NCBI GenBank assembly: GCA_003555025.1 | Contig: PWHV01000004.1 | Coordinates: 1-32,722 of the forward strand | Source: Methanomassiliicoccaceae archaeon | GTDB lineage: Archaea; Thermoplasmatota; Thermoplasmata; Methanomassiliicoccales; Methanomethylophilaceae | DNA length: 32,722 nucleotides | Reading direction: 5' to 3' | In this document: positions 22,589 through 30,350 of the stretch, in pieces | How the letters are laid out: each line of letters begins with the position of its first letter | Numbering within the stretch: the first letter of the stretch is position 1 | Notes under the pieces: generated by a model | Databases searched by the model: none | Told to the model about the DNA's origin: nothing | The model's input: only the letters and a program-made list of their open reading frames with translations | Program-made: the position numbers and the translations under genes

Positions 22589-24014
22589 ATACAGACGGCA
22601 GCACCCGATGATGATGGTCTTCGAGGCCAGCCGCAGCGCCCCCGCCTTCATCGGCCTCGGATTCGTCACATCCATAAGCGCTCTCAGCGCCTCCCTGGCG
22701 CAGTTCGCTCTACAGTTCATCTCCGTTTTCCTGGTGCTGATGCTGATCTCCTCGGTGTTCAACAGCCTGAACTGGGCGTTCTTCTGGTACCGCCACGAGC
22801 CCGGGTACGTGCACATCCACCGCGGGGTGTTGTTCAAGAGCGAGCGCTCCATCAAGCGCGAAAGGGTCCAGTCCGTGAACGTCTACACCAACATTCTGCA
22901 GCGGGCCATCGGTTTGGCCACGCTGCAGATCAAGACCGCCGGCACCGGCACCGAGGCGGAGGTCAACCTCCGCGCCCTCACCCTCGACGAGGTGGAGGAG
23001 ATAAAGGCCAACCTGAAGAAGGAGCAACATCCTGGCATCGAAGCGGCGGAGGAGTCCGAGCAGGCGGTGCACCGCCTGGACGGCAAGGACCTATGGCTGG
23101 CGGCGATCACCTCCGGCCGTTTCCTGGTGCTGTTCTCGGTGGCGGCCCTACTCTTCTCCCAACTCTTCCCCTACGTGCCCGACCGGATGTACGAATACGC
23201 CTTGGAGCTCCTTATCGATGTGCCGGTGACCGCCATCGCCATCGCCGTCGTTCTCCTCTTCCTGCTTTCATGGGCGCTGTCGATAATCTCGTTCGTGGTG
23301 CAGTACGCCCGCTTCACCATCAGGCGCTACGAGGACCGCCTGGAGATAACATGGGGCATATTGAAGCAGAACCATGTCACCGTGGGGCTCAACCGCCTGC
23401 AGGCGCTGGTGGTCAAGGAGGGGGTGCTCAGACAGCCCTTGGGCCTCAGCACCCTTTTCATCGAGGTCGCCGGCGGCGGCGCCGAGGGCCAGGAGCAGAT
23501 ATCCATGCTCCACCCGCTGGTGCGGGTGAAGGGGCTCCCTGATTTCCTGGGCGCGATCCTTCCGGAGTACCGCGTTCCGTCGTCCCCGGTGGAGCTACCG
23601 CCGCGCTCTCTGCGGCGCTACATGCTGCGTGCCATGGCGCCCACCGCCCTCTTCGCCGCGGGGGCATGGGCGGTGTTGGCCGATCTCGACATCGGAATCG
23701 GATGGGCGGCGTTCGCCCTGCTGCTACCGGCCGCCGTGCTCGCTGTCTCCCGCCACGGCAACGGAAAGACCTCCATCAACGGTAACCAGCTGACACTCCG
23801 TTTCCGCGACCTCAATCGCTACACGGTATTGATCAACAAGCCCCATCTGCAGTCGCTCAGCATCCTCGCCAACCCCTTCCAGCGCTACAACGACCTGCGC
23901 ACGGTGGAGGCGGCGGTGCTCTCTTCCCCCGGCGGCAAGTCGTTCCGGGTCAAGGACGTCGACGCTGAGGAGACAGGGAGGCTCTGGGAATGGTACTCCT
24001 CCCGGAAGGCATGA
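22575..24014 (+). CDS. YdbT-like membrane protein with three PH domains
   Basis: A 479-residue membrane protein with PH-like units near 65-150, 245-320 and 375-470 and hydrophobic helix pairs between them (about 24-70, 180-240, 340-370). The YVHIHRGVLFKSERSIKRERVQS-type strands and the LGLSTLFIEVAGGG segment are typical of the bPH2 family. It follows the YdbS-like gene with overlap, an operon layout known in Firmicutes, where the pair contributes to resistance against bacteriocins and antibiotics. The start at 22575 is one of three near ATG/GTG codons. A GGCGGG hairpin (24042-24058) follows the stop. Confidence 0.78.
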   Translation: MKMSEYRRQHPMMMVFEASRSAPAFIGLGFVTSISALSASLAQFALQFISVFLVLMLISSVFNSLNWAFFWYRHEPGYVHIHRGVLFKSERSIKRERVQSVNVYTNILQRAIGLATLQIKTAGTGTEAEVNLRALTLDEVEEIKANLKKEQHPGIEAAEESEQAVHRLDGKDLWLAAITSGRFLVLFSVAALLFSQLFPYVPDRMYEYALELLIDVPVTAIAIAVVLLFLLSWALSIISFVVQYARFTIRRYEDRLEITWGILKQNHVTVGLNRLQALVVKEGVLRQPLGLSTLFIEVAGGGAEGQEQISMLHPLVRVKGLPDFLGAILPEYRVPSSPVELPPRSLRRYMLRAMAPTALFAAGAWAVLADLDIGIGWAAFALLLPAAVLAVSRHGNGKTSINGNQLTLRFRDLNRYTVLINKPHLQSLSILANPFQRYNDLRTVEAAVLSSPGGKSFRVKDVDAEETGRLWEWYSSRKA

Positions 24015-24041
24015 CGGTCCGAAAGCGGTTGCCACGCTGAA

Positions 24042-24058
24042 GGCGGGACTTCCCCGCC
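24042..24058 (+). terminator. Short GC hairpin after the PH-domain operon
   Basis: GGCGGG and CCCGCC pair around a five-base loop, 27 bases after the stop codon. There is no U-run, so termination is only possible, not shown. Confidence 0.3.
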
Positions 24059-24134
24059 GGGCGGGTCACCGGACGGGGGCACATCCGTAACGTTAATGAG
24101 CTCTGATGATGATGACAATCAGAGGTGGAGCGTA

Positions 24135-24227
24135 ATGGCGGATGTGATATTGGCTGCGGCGATGGTGCTTGTGGTGGCAATGGTGTTGCTGATTAGAAGA
24201 GAGAACGATTGGAATCTGGGACGCTGA
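24135..24227 (+). CDS. Very small membrane protein (30 residues)
   Basis: An ATG at 24135 with GGTGGAG four bases upstream begins a 30-residue protein: a short acidic start (MADV), one hydrophobic helix (about 4-20), then a charged tail (RRENDWNLGR). A small hairpin and a seven-T run follow (24226-24247). A promoter-like stretch with CGTTAATG lies near 24090. No family is recognised. Confidence 0.5.
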   Translation: MADVILAAAMVLVVAMVLLIRRENDWNLGR

Positions 24228-24247
24228 GCGGGCGCTCGCCTTTTTTT
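24226..24247 (+). terminator. Terminator after the 30-residue membrane protein
   Basis: GAGCG and CGCTC form a tiny stem, followed by CGCC and a TTTTTTT run. Typical of an intrinsic terminator. Confidence 0.5.
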
Positions 24248-24427
24248 GCACCGCCGCCGAACGGCATGTCGGCGTCGCCCCGCCCGCACATGCCCGTCCC
24301 GGCGCCAGCAGGTGGCCGGAATCCCCCTGCCGCATGACGCCATCCATCGCGGGGCAGGCCCGCCATCGCCGCTCAGCGGCCCCGAGCGATGGAAGGCTTT
24401 TATCCCGTCAGGCGTTGCATACTAGGG
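24248..24427. promoter_or_regulatory. GC-rich intergenic region with palindrome and TATA box
   Basis: No gene is seen. CCATCGC (24363-24369) and GCGATGG (24386-24392) form an inverted repeat around an inner CCGCT/AGCGG pair. Next comes a TATA-like CTTTTATCC (about 24397-24405), centred about 26 bases before the ATG at 24428, so the serine hydrolase message is probably leaderless. The palindrome could be an operator. Confidence 0.4.
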
Positions 24428-24538
24428 ATGAATGCAGAGTCTGCCGAGAGGGCCATCGAGGAAAGGTTCAAAAGGACCGTCGCCGCCGATGACAAGATAC
24501 ACATAGCCCACATGATGGTCCATTCCGACAAGCTCTGA
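24428..24538 (+). pseudogene. N-terminal 36 codons of the serine hydrolase, ended by TGA
   Basis: The ATG at 24428 reads 36 codons that fit the start of a beta-lactamase-like protein (helical head followed by the strand KIHIAHMMVHSDKL) and then meets a TGA at 24536-24538. The same frame continues at once with an ATG and the rest of the protein. A TGG to TGA change would explain it. Promoter spacing places the original start here. Confidence 0.65.
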
Positions 24539-25504
24539 ATGCACGTCGAGACCGCCGCCTCCGACGAGGGGATATACTCCCACCCGGAGCAGCACTATTT
24601 CACCGTCAGCATCGGCAAGATGTTCACATCGGTGATCCTCGCCAACCTTGAGGAGCAAGGAGCGTTCTCCTACGGGGACCGCATCGCCGAGCACCTCGAC
24701 GCCGACATAATACGTGGGCTGCACGTACACAAGGGCGTCGATCACAGCCAGGACATGACCGTAGGGCAGCTGCTGAACCACAGCTCCGGCCTGCACGACT
24801 ACTTCGAGGAGGGCAGGTCGATAAAGAAGATGGAATTGGATGTCTTATTGGATGGCACTGACCGGTTCTGGACTCCGCGGGAGATAGTGGAATACTCCAA
24901 GGCCACGAGGGAGACGCAGTCCCCTCCTGGCGAAGGGTTCTACTACTCCAGCACCGGATACCACCTCTTAGGGCTCTTGATCGAGGAGCTCATCTCGATT
25001 CCCTACCACCGGGCGTTGTCCTCGTACATATTCCGCACGCTGGGCAAGGAACGCTCCCATCTGATACAGTACTCCGAGCCGATGGAGGGGAGCGAGCACC
25101 CCGTAGCAGGCGTCTTTCTGGGTGATATCAACGCCATCGGCTATCGCAGCCTCAGCGAGGAGTACGCCGCCGGGGACGTCATCTCCACCTCCGAGGACCT
25201 GCTGCGCTTCACACGCTCCTTCGCCGAGCGGGGAATCGTCAGCGAGAGCGCCCTGGAGAAGATGCAGGATTGGAGGAAGTTATCCCCTGGCCTCGATTAC
25301 GGCTACGGGCCGATGCGCTTCCGCAGGATTCCTCTGCTGATGCCTTTCGAGCTGTGGGGTCACGCCGGCGGGACCGGGGCCTTCATGTTCCACAACCCTG
25401 AGGACGACCTGCATGTGATAGGCACCGTCCAACAGCTAGGCCACCACGGCAAGGCATTGAGCATGGCGTTCCGCGCCCTGGCGACCGCGTCCAAGGTGAG
25501 GTGA
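24539..25504 (+). CDS. Beta-lactamase/PBP4-like serine hydrolase (main part)
   Basis: A 321-residue open frame of the serine beta-lactamase-like superfamily. The SxxK motif is SIGK at 24-27, the second motif is YYSS at 135-138 (family usually YxN, so the N is replaced by S), and the third is HAGG at 275-278. Also present is a LLNHSSGL element near 78-85, usual in this family. Members act as peptidases or esterases; the archaeal substrate is unknown since archaea lack murein. Without the preceding 36 codons the first core strand is missing, so the frame may be inactive unless the TGA is bypassed or translation restarts at this ATG. Confidence 0.72.
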   Translation: MHVETAASDEGIYSHPEQHYFTVSIGKMFTSVILANLEEQGAFSYGDRIAEHLDADIIRGLHVHKGVDHSQDMTVGQLLNHSSGLHDYFEEGRSIKKMELDVLLDGTDRFWTPREIVEYSKATRETQSPPGEGFYYSSTGYHLLGLLIEELISIPYHRALSSYIFRTLGKERSHLIQYSEPMEGSEHPVAGVFLGDINAIGYRSLSEEYAAGDVISTSEDLLRFTRSFAERGIVSESALEKMQDWRKLSPGLDYGYGPMRFRRIPLLMPFELWGHAGGTGAFMFHNPEDDLHVIGTVQQLGHHGKALSMAFRALATASKVR

Positions 25505-25543
25505 GCGCTCTTCCCCTGCTGAGCCCGCGGCAGGCCATTGAAC

Positions 25544-25553
25544 AAAATATATA
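25544..25553 (+). promoter_or_regulatory. TATA box of the thiM-thiE operon
   Basis: AAATATATAC lies about 45 bases before the thiM ATG at 25595. The leader is about 20 bases and carries a GGAG site near 25579-25582. It has no room for a TPP riboswitch. Confidence 0.5.
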
Positions 25554-25594
25554 CCGGTCAGGAGATGACGCTCCCCGCAGGAGACGTTGAAAAC

Positions 25595-26398
25595 ATGAAT
25601 ATGGCCCGCGAGACCGCACGTCTGTTCGACAGGATGAGGGAGCGGAGGCCCCTTGTCCATCATATAACCAACTACGTGACAGTGAACGACTGCGCCAACA
25701 TCGCCATATGCGCCGGCGCGGCGCCGGTCATGGCCGACGCGACGGAGGAGATGGACGACATGGTCGCCATCGCCGGCGCCCTGGTGCTGAACATCGGGAC
25801 GTTGAACGAGCGCCTGGTGAGCTCCATGCTGCAGGCGGGCAAGAGGGCCAACGAGATGGACATCCCCGTAGTGCTCGACCCGGTCGGCGTCGGCGCCACC
25901 CCCTACCGGACCGAGACAGCGAAGATGCTGTTGGACAAGCTCGAGGTCAGCGTCCTCAAGGGCAACGCCGGCGAGGTGGCCACCCTGGCCGGTTCCGAGG
26001 CCAAGGTGGTCGGTGTTGATTCGAGAGAGGTGAGCGGGGACCTGCTCACCATCTGCGAGGAGTACGCCGTCCTCTCCGGTTGCAACGTGGCCATGACCGG
26101 CCCTCAGGACTTCGTCAGCGACGGGACGAGAAGCTACATGGTGGAGAACGGCGACGATATGATGGAGATGGTCTCCGGCACCGGCTGCATGGCGTCCACT
26201 CTGGTGGGCGCGATGGTGTCAGGGAAGGAGGACGCCCTGGCGGAGACCGCCGCCGCCCTGGCGGCATTCGGTCTCGCCGGCGAGCACGGCGCCCGGTCGG
26301 CTCAGGGGCCGATGTCCTTCAAGACGGCGCTGTTCGATGGGCTGCAGGCGTTGAAGGTCACCGAACTGGCTGCGGGAGCCAGGGTTACGAGGCTATGA
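25595..26398 (+). CDS. thiM: Hydroxyethylthiazole kinase
   Basis: A 267-residue kinase that phosphorylates 4-methyl-5-(2-hydroxyethyl)thiazole for thiamine salvage. Typical features are HHITNYVTVNDCAN (near 22-35), APVMADA, LDPVGVGAT (near 93-101), the ATP-binding LKGNAGEVATLAG (near 119-131) and GTGCM (near 195-199), whose cysteine is conserved in ThiM. The length is normal. I use the ATG at 25595 behind GGAG; an upstream in-frame ATG at 25538 lies before the promoter. Its stop overlaps the thiE start by ATGA, so the kinase and the coupling enzyme are made together. Confidence 0.95.
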   Translation: MNMARETARLFDRMRERRPLVHHITNYVTVNDCANIAICAGAAPVMADATEEMDDMVAIAGALVLNIGTLNERLVSSMLQAGKRANEMDIPVVLDPVGVGATPYRTETAKMLLDKLEVSVLKGNAGEVATLAGSEAKVVGVDSREVSGDLLTICEEYAVLSGCNVAMTGPQDFVSDGTRSYMVENGDDMMEMVSGTGCMASTLVGAMVSGKEDALAETAAALAAFGLAGEHGARSAQGPMSFKTALFDGLQALKVTELAAGARVTRL

Positions 26399-27033
26399 CG
26401 CGCTACGACCTCTACGTGATAACCGACCGCAAGGTATCCGGAGGTCGCAGCCATGTCCAGATCACGAAAGAGGCGGCCGGCGCGGGAGCGGACGTCATAC
26501 AGCTGCGCGACAAGACGATGTCCGACGAGGAGCTGTTGGAGACCGCCCGGGAGCTCAAGGGCATGACCCGCTCCACCGGAACCATCCTGATAGTGAACGA
26601 CAGTCTGGAAGCGGCTCTGCGCTCCGGGGCCGACGGCGTCCACCTGGGACAGACGGACTTGCCAGTGCGGGAGGCCAGGGAGCTTGCGCCCCTCGGTTTC
26701 ATAATAGGGGTCTCAGTCGCTGACGCCGAAGAGGCCCTCGAGGCCGAGAGGATGGGGGCGGATTACGTGGGCCTCGGGCCTATATACACCACCGGCTCGA
26801 AGGACGACGCCGGCCCCGCATGCGGCCTTGAAGCCCTCAAGAAGGTGAAGACGGCTGTCGGCATCCCGGTGGTCGCCATCGGCGGGATCACCAAGGGAAA
26901 CGCTGCGGAGACGCTGCGCAACGGCGCCGACGGCCTGGCGGTCATATCGGCGGTGCTGGCGCATCCGGACATAGGCGAGGCGGTGCGGGAGATGGCTGCG
27001 GTCATCGCCGCGGCGAAGGCTGGCCGGGCATGA
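26395..27033 (+). CDS. thiE: Thiamine-phosphate synthase
   Basis: A 212-residue TIM-barrel enzyme that joins hydroxyethylthiazole phosphate and HMP-diphosphate to make thiamine phosphate. Signatures are DLYVITDRKVSGG at the start, VIQLRDK (near 34-40), LIVNDSLEAALRSGADGVHLGQTD-type strand (N at about 67), GLGPIYTTGSK (near 129-139) and VVAIGGI (near 157-163). Length and motifs are normal for ThiE. It starts at 26395 inside the thiM stop codon. Confidence 0.95.
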   Translation: MTRYDLYVITDRKVSGGRSHVQITKEAAGAGADVIQLRDKTMSDEELLETARELKGMTRSTGTILIVNDSLEAALRSGADGVHLGQTDLPVREARELAPLGFIIGVSVADAEEALEAERMGADYVGLGPIYTTGSKDDAGPACGLEALKKVKTAVGIPVVAIGGITKGNAAETLRNGADGLAVISAVLAHPDIGEAVREMAAVIAAAKAGRA

Positions 27034-27093
27034 ACCGCCGAGGATCGGACATTCTCATTCAGGGTAGCGACACTGGGTCAGGCGTCCATGGCC

Positions 27094-27285
27094 TCAAATC
27101 CACACCTTGTTACGCAGAATGTATGTGGCGACAAAGAAGGCAATCACCAGCACCAATGCGGTCGAAGCTAGCGCCAGGTCTCCGGCCCCCAGCCATTGGT
27201 CGAAAGCAAGATAGCTGCCGAACAGAACGGCCAGAAGCGCGACCGCCACCGCCACCCGCAATACCAGCTGTCTCCTCATGTCCAT
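27094..27285 (-). CDS. Small two-helix membrane protein
   Basis: A 63-residue protein with two hydrophobic helices (about 7-27 and 36-56). The ATG at 27285 has a GGAG site eight bases upstream; a GTG two codons earlier lies too near that site. A TATA-like CTTAAAAC lies upstream on the minus strand near 27320. It is convergent with thiE. No family is recognised. Confidence 0.55.
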   Translation of the reverse strand: MDMRRQLVLRVAVAVALLAVLFGSYLAFDQWLGAGDLALASTALVLVIAFFVATYILRNKVWI

Positions 27286-27291
27286 TCTCAC

Positions 27292-27503
27292 AACTCCCGT
27301 CCGACCGTCTCGGTATGTTGTTTTAAGGGTTTCGCCCCGGACCGAAAATAACCCTAGCGGACGGTTATGTTACTCGATGATCATGCCGTGTCATCTGGAT
27401 TCCATGTGTTACGCATACACCTGGTGTCCCCGAGGATTCTGAACATACAGAAAAAACATTAGAGTGGAAGGGCCCTCATTGCATCTGAGAAGGAGGCCCC
27501 TGA
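27292..27503. other. Intergenic region, divergent promoters
   Basis: A 212-base gap between the divergent small genes at 27094-27285 and 27504-27737. Only promoter-like A/T stretches and a GGAGG site (27491-27495) for the gene at 27504 are seen; nothing else is supported. Confidence 0.4.
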
Positions 27504-27737
27504 TTGGAACTTAGGGTGGAGAGGACCGGTGAATACAATCGTGTGCTCAAAGCGCTGTGGAAACTCAGGATGGAGTTCATCCGCATCCAGTACCGGGACC
27601 CGCACGACCCCCGCCTGGACACCTTACGGACGGAGATGACCTTCCTGAAACGGTCCTTGATACTGATGGACTATGAGAGGGACGGCATGGAGCCTCCCAA
27701 GGCATTCAGGAGGGGCATCGAAGACATCGACGAGTAG
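27504..27737 (+). CDS. Small helical hypothetical protein
   Basis: A 77-residue charged protein, mostly alpha-helical by composition (EYNRVLKALWKLRMEFIRIQYRD). A TTG start at 27504 follows a GGAGG site by eight bases, and no ATG is in frame near it. The MTFLKRSLILMDYERD region suggests a second helix. No family is recognised and no membrane segment is present. Confidence 0.6.
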   Translation: MELRVERTGEYNRVLKALWKLRMEFIRIQYRDPHDPRLDTLRTEMTFLKRSLILMDYERDGMEPPKAFRRGIEDIDE

Positions 27738-27871
27738 GGATGGGTGCGGCCAGCAAGCGGTAGAAGATACCTATGCCCCATCATCGCCCATCGGTCGCGC
27801 CGTTCGCCACCATGGCCAGCAGTCCAGTGTCGAATGCCCTGTCCTCTCCTCTCATCCTTGCTCGTGGGAGT

Positions 27872-28015
27872 TCAGGAATCCGTGCCGATGGTCATGTAGG
27901 AACGGCAGCGCATGCCTCCGGCACACATGGCGTGGAGCATTGACTCTATGGCCTCCGAGTTCGGCTCGGTCTCGGTCGCCACCCGACCGTAGAACCTACC
28001 CCTAGATTTCGCTTA
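27872..28015 (-). pseudogene. Possible gene remnant, minus strand
   Basis: A frame with no ATG start, between a TAA at 28013-28015 and a TGA at 27872-27874, has good codon use and reads FYGRVATETEPNSEAIESML with a CAGGMRCRSYMT tail. It may be the end of a lost gene or start at the GTG at 27980-27982. The family is not recognised. Confidence 0.3.
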
Positions 28016-28020
28016 GGTAG

Positions 28021-28263
28021 CGGAGGAAAGACCTCATCCTCCGCGGTGCCCCTTCACACCCATACTACGGAAAACATCCACCTGAAACTGTGGTTAGACA
28101 TTATGCGCATCGAGATGTCAGGGCCGCTTCTCCGCTACTATTCGATGGAAGTGATGCTACGGTAAATGGGCGTACAACACTCGGTCATGAGTGGAGAATT
28201 GATGTCGATATCGTATCAAAGACCACGATGGTCAATCCAGTAATCAGAAAAATGAAAGAATAA
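28021..28263 (+). pseudogene. Possible gene remnant, plus strand
   Basis: An 80-codon open frame without a start codon near its beginning ends at TAA 28261-28263. It contains segments that read like protein (TLGHEWRIDVDIVSKTTM). It may be a decayed mobile-element gene or chance; the family is not recognised. Confidence 0.25.
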
Positions 28264-28357
28264 TTGTCGTTCATCCTTCATTACAAGACACGTGTGTATC
28301 GAATATCACTTTGGATGGGAGGGTAGTTTATTCCTGATTTATTGGTATAACGCATAA

Positions 28358-28365
28358 TTATATAT
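28358..28365 (+). promoter_or_regulatory. TATA box of the 55-residue repeat peptide
   Basis: TTATATAT lies about 40 bases before the ATG at 28402. A GTGAT ribosome site follows at 28394-28398. A second A/T element (GTATATATAAG) near 28384 is also possible. Confidence 0.45.
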
Positions 28366-28401
28366 ATGAAATACAAAGAAGGTGTATATATAAGTGATAG
28401 A

Positions 28402-28569
28402 ATGAATCCGCAGAATAGTAATTTAGGACAGGAGATATCCGGTGGAATACGTGATATCATAGAAAATATCAGGTCTGGAATCGGGAATTCCGGCCAGGAA
28501 ATATCAGAATCCATAACTGGTCTGTTAGGAGATATGATAGATCTCTTCCCATTCATATTCTCTTTATGA
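28402..28569 (+). CDS. 55-residue amphipathic repeat peptide
   Basis: The ATG at 28402, behind a GTGAT site, gives a 55-residue peptide. Two tandem units begin GQEIS (residues about 9 and 32), each followed by a hydrophobic amphipathic helix, and the C-terminus is very hydrophobic (DLFPFIFSL). No family is recognised. An in-frame ATG at 28366 lies in the TATA box and is not used. An antimicrobial or membrane-active peptide is possible but only inferred from composition. It stands alone in a low-GC area between gene remnants and a transposon. An AAACC-T-run signature follows (28597-28616). Confidence 0.45.
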   Translation: MNPQNSNLGQEISGGIRDIIENIRSGIGNSGQEISESITGLLGDMIDLFPFIFSL

Positions 28570-28596
28570 TAGCATAAACGAATAGGATTTTTCCAC

Positions 28597-28616
28597 CAAA
28601 CCTTTTTCTTCACTTA
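28597..28616 (+). terminator. Pyrimidine/T-run terminator after the repeat peptide
   Basis: CAAACC followed by TTTTTCTTCACTTA, 27 bases after the stop codon. Another member of the recurring signature. Confidence 0.4.
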
Positions 28617-28677
28617 CTCAAGCAAAAAGCGAGTTTTCTGAAGGATTCTCGGTGTATCCCATATCTTTCGTTTACAC

Positions 28678-28698
28678 CCTGAGTTCGACAGTTTGCAG
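28678..28698 (+). repeat. Left terminal inverted repeat of the IS
   Basis: CCTGAGTTCGACAGTTTGCA matches the reverse complement of the right end except at two central bases and near the inner end. Confidence 0.65.
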
Positions 28699-28765
28699 TC
28701 CTAGTATTTGTTCTGGGTAGTGTTTATGGAACCAAGCTATAGGAAGAATGAAGGTGTCCTGAGCC

Positions 28766-30238
28766 TTGCTTGGATTTGTGTCAAAACAAACTAAACTCAG
28801 TACGAATCTGATAGAGATTAACGACAACAAGTCAATTCCGATAGGGACCATCGCCGCGGTGCGGCATTTCATGGAAAAATTAGAGCTCGATTCCCTGTTT
28901 ACACAATTTAAGGGACGGGCCGGCGTTCTCTTCGCGCTCGCTGCCGCCTCGATCCGCTACTGATTGACGGAGAACTTTTCTATCGAGGGTTGTGGCCTTT
29001 GGCTTCAATCCAAGGAACTGCGACAGGAGTTGGGAATCCGGGGGAAAGTGAGTTTTCGCACCCTCAACCGTGCTGTGGAGATAGTCGGTGAGAACATGCC
29101 GGAGATCCTTCATGCCGTTCGAGAACGAATCTTCTCCATGTATGCGCTGGATCATACCGATGTGAACATTGACACCACGTCCGTCTCCGTCTATGGAAAC
29201 AACGGCCCCTTGAGTGCCTATGGCTACTCAAGGGGCCGTAGACCGGATTTGGAACAAGTTAACTTCGGTGTAGCGGAGATCAGACATCCCATCAACATTC
29301 CGATTGATTTAGCGGTTGACCGTGGAAACGCCGCCGATCCGATGCAGTTCCTGAACATCATTGAGAACGTCGTCAGCCACATGCGACCGGGTTCGATGTT
29401 TGTCTTCGACGCCGGAGGTGATCCGAAGAAGAATCTTGACCGTATCGCTGAGCACGGGATGCGCTACGTCACGCGGAAGAAGATGAACATGTCCGTTGAC
29501 AAGCGCATCTCCGAGAACAAATTGGGACGAAATCGACATCGTGGATGAGGTTCGGGGTCTTTGCTGCGTCAAGCACACTTTCACCTCTTCTGGACGGACC
29601 ACGTACCTCTTCTCTCGCTCTTTGTACGAAATGAAGATGGCGTCCGTTGATGGGTGCGCACGCAAATGCGTGCGCGATGCCAAGGACGCCATATCGTATT
29701 CGAAGAACGGTAAACTCCGCATATCCAAGACCGTGGTGAAGAAGTTCAATCCTTTGCTGAAGGTCAACATAACCGTGCAACAGGCCTTCTTTGACGGCGA
29801 AGACGCCATGTTCGAAATACACGAAAGAGATGATAATGAACCATCGAGGGGGGTTTTCAAGCTCCAGTCGTTGATGAATTTGACGCCGTTCGAGGTCTAC
29901 GGGATCTACCGTCGAAAAGACACCGTCGAGAAGCTCATCGAGTCTCTCAAGAACCACATCAACATAAAGCCTCTCAGGGTATAATCAGAGCACTCCGTCA
30001 AAGGCATTTTGTTACTGGGTTTCCTTGCTCAATTGATCGTCTCCATGATGCGTTTCGAGAACCTTAAGATACGCGAGAGATCGTCAAAATTCATCATCCG
30101 CTCGCTGGAAAAATGACAGTTACGCACATTTTTGATGCGACCGGACGCTCGACGCGCATATTCTCCAACTTCGAACCCCTAAACACCACGATTCTGCGGG
30201 AGATTATGATAAAACCGGGGGTGAACGGGGCCGTTTAG
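28766..30238 (+). pseudogene. Transposase of the IS4/IS1634 group, inactivated
   Basis: The reading follows a DDE transposase: an N-terminal part with GTIAAVRHFMEKLELD, a first catalytic-type segment HTDVNIDTTSVSVYGNNG, the SMFVFDAGG segment and a C-terminal part ending NTTILREIMIKPGV. It is broken by a TGA at 28961-28963, a one-base insertion near 29518-29521 (GAGAACAAATTGG), a TAA at 29982-29984 where the family has W, and another shift near 30110. Four lesions mean no active enzyme is made. The start is uncertain: TTG at 28766 or a GTG nearby. Confidence 0.8.
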
Positions 30239-30245
30239 GCCCCGT
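30225..30245 (+). terminator. Hairpin at the transposase end
   Basis: ACGGGGCC and GGCCCCGT form a perfect eight-base stem with a five-base loop that contains the start of the transposase stop codon. No T-run follows. Confidence 0.4.
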
Positions 30246-30329
30246 ACCGAGGGAAAAGGATGGTGAAATTGTATCACCACATTAGTGAAAGCTAAGTGTC
30301 GAGTTTTTTTCAGAACACTATATTCTCGA

Positions 30330-30350
30330 CATCAAACTGTCGAGGTCAGG
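30330..30350 (-). repeat. Right terminal inverted repeat of the IS
   Basis: Read on the minus strand it begins CCTGACCTCGACAGTTTG, matching the left end. A sub-terminal pair TGTCGAG/CTCGACA (30297-30331) overlaps it. Confidence 0.65.

Larger units (their letters stand above)
27738..28401. other. Low-coding accessory region with gene remnants
   Basis: This 664-base stretch has no intact gene. Two remnants are suspected: a minus-strand frame 27872-28015 and a plus-strand frame 28021-28263 (separate entries). The region is more A/T-rich toward its 3' end and leads into the peptide gene at 28402 and the insertion sequence. Confidence 0.4.
28678..30350 (+). mobile_element. Decayed insertion sequence (IS4/IS1634-like)
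   Basis: A roughly 1.67-kb element bounded by imperfect terminal inverted repeats (28678-28698 and 30330-30350) that share CCTGA and TCGACAGTTTG. Inside is a single transposase gene broken in several places. No target duplication is visible at either side, which suggests age or later rearrangement. The right end touches the promoter of the ferredoxin-DUF169 gene. Confidence 0.75.

Noticed and set aside
24536-24538. Selenocysteine at the in-frame TGA
   Set aside because: No SECIS-like structure was seen and the family position does not call for cysteine; a TGG to TGA change is simpler.
25505-25594. TPP riboswitch upstream of thiM
   Set aside because: The TATA box leaves a leader of only about 20 bases and the conserved CUGAGA and ACCUGAUC elements are not present.
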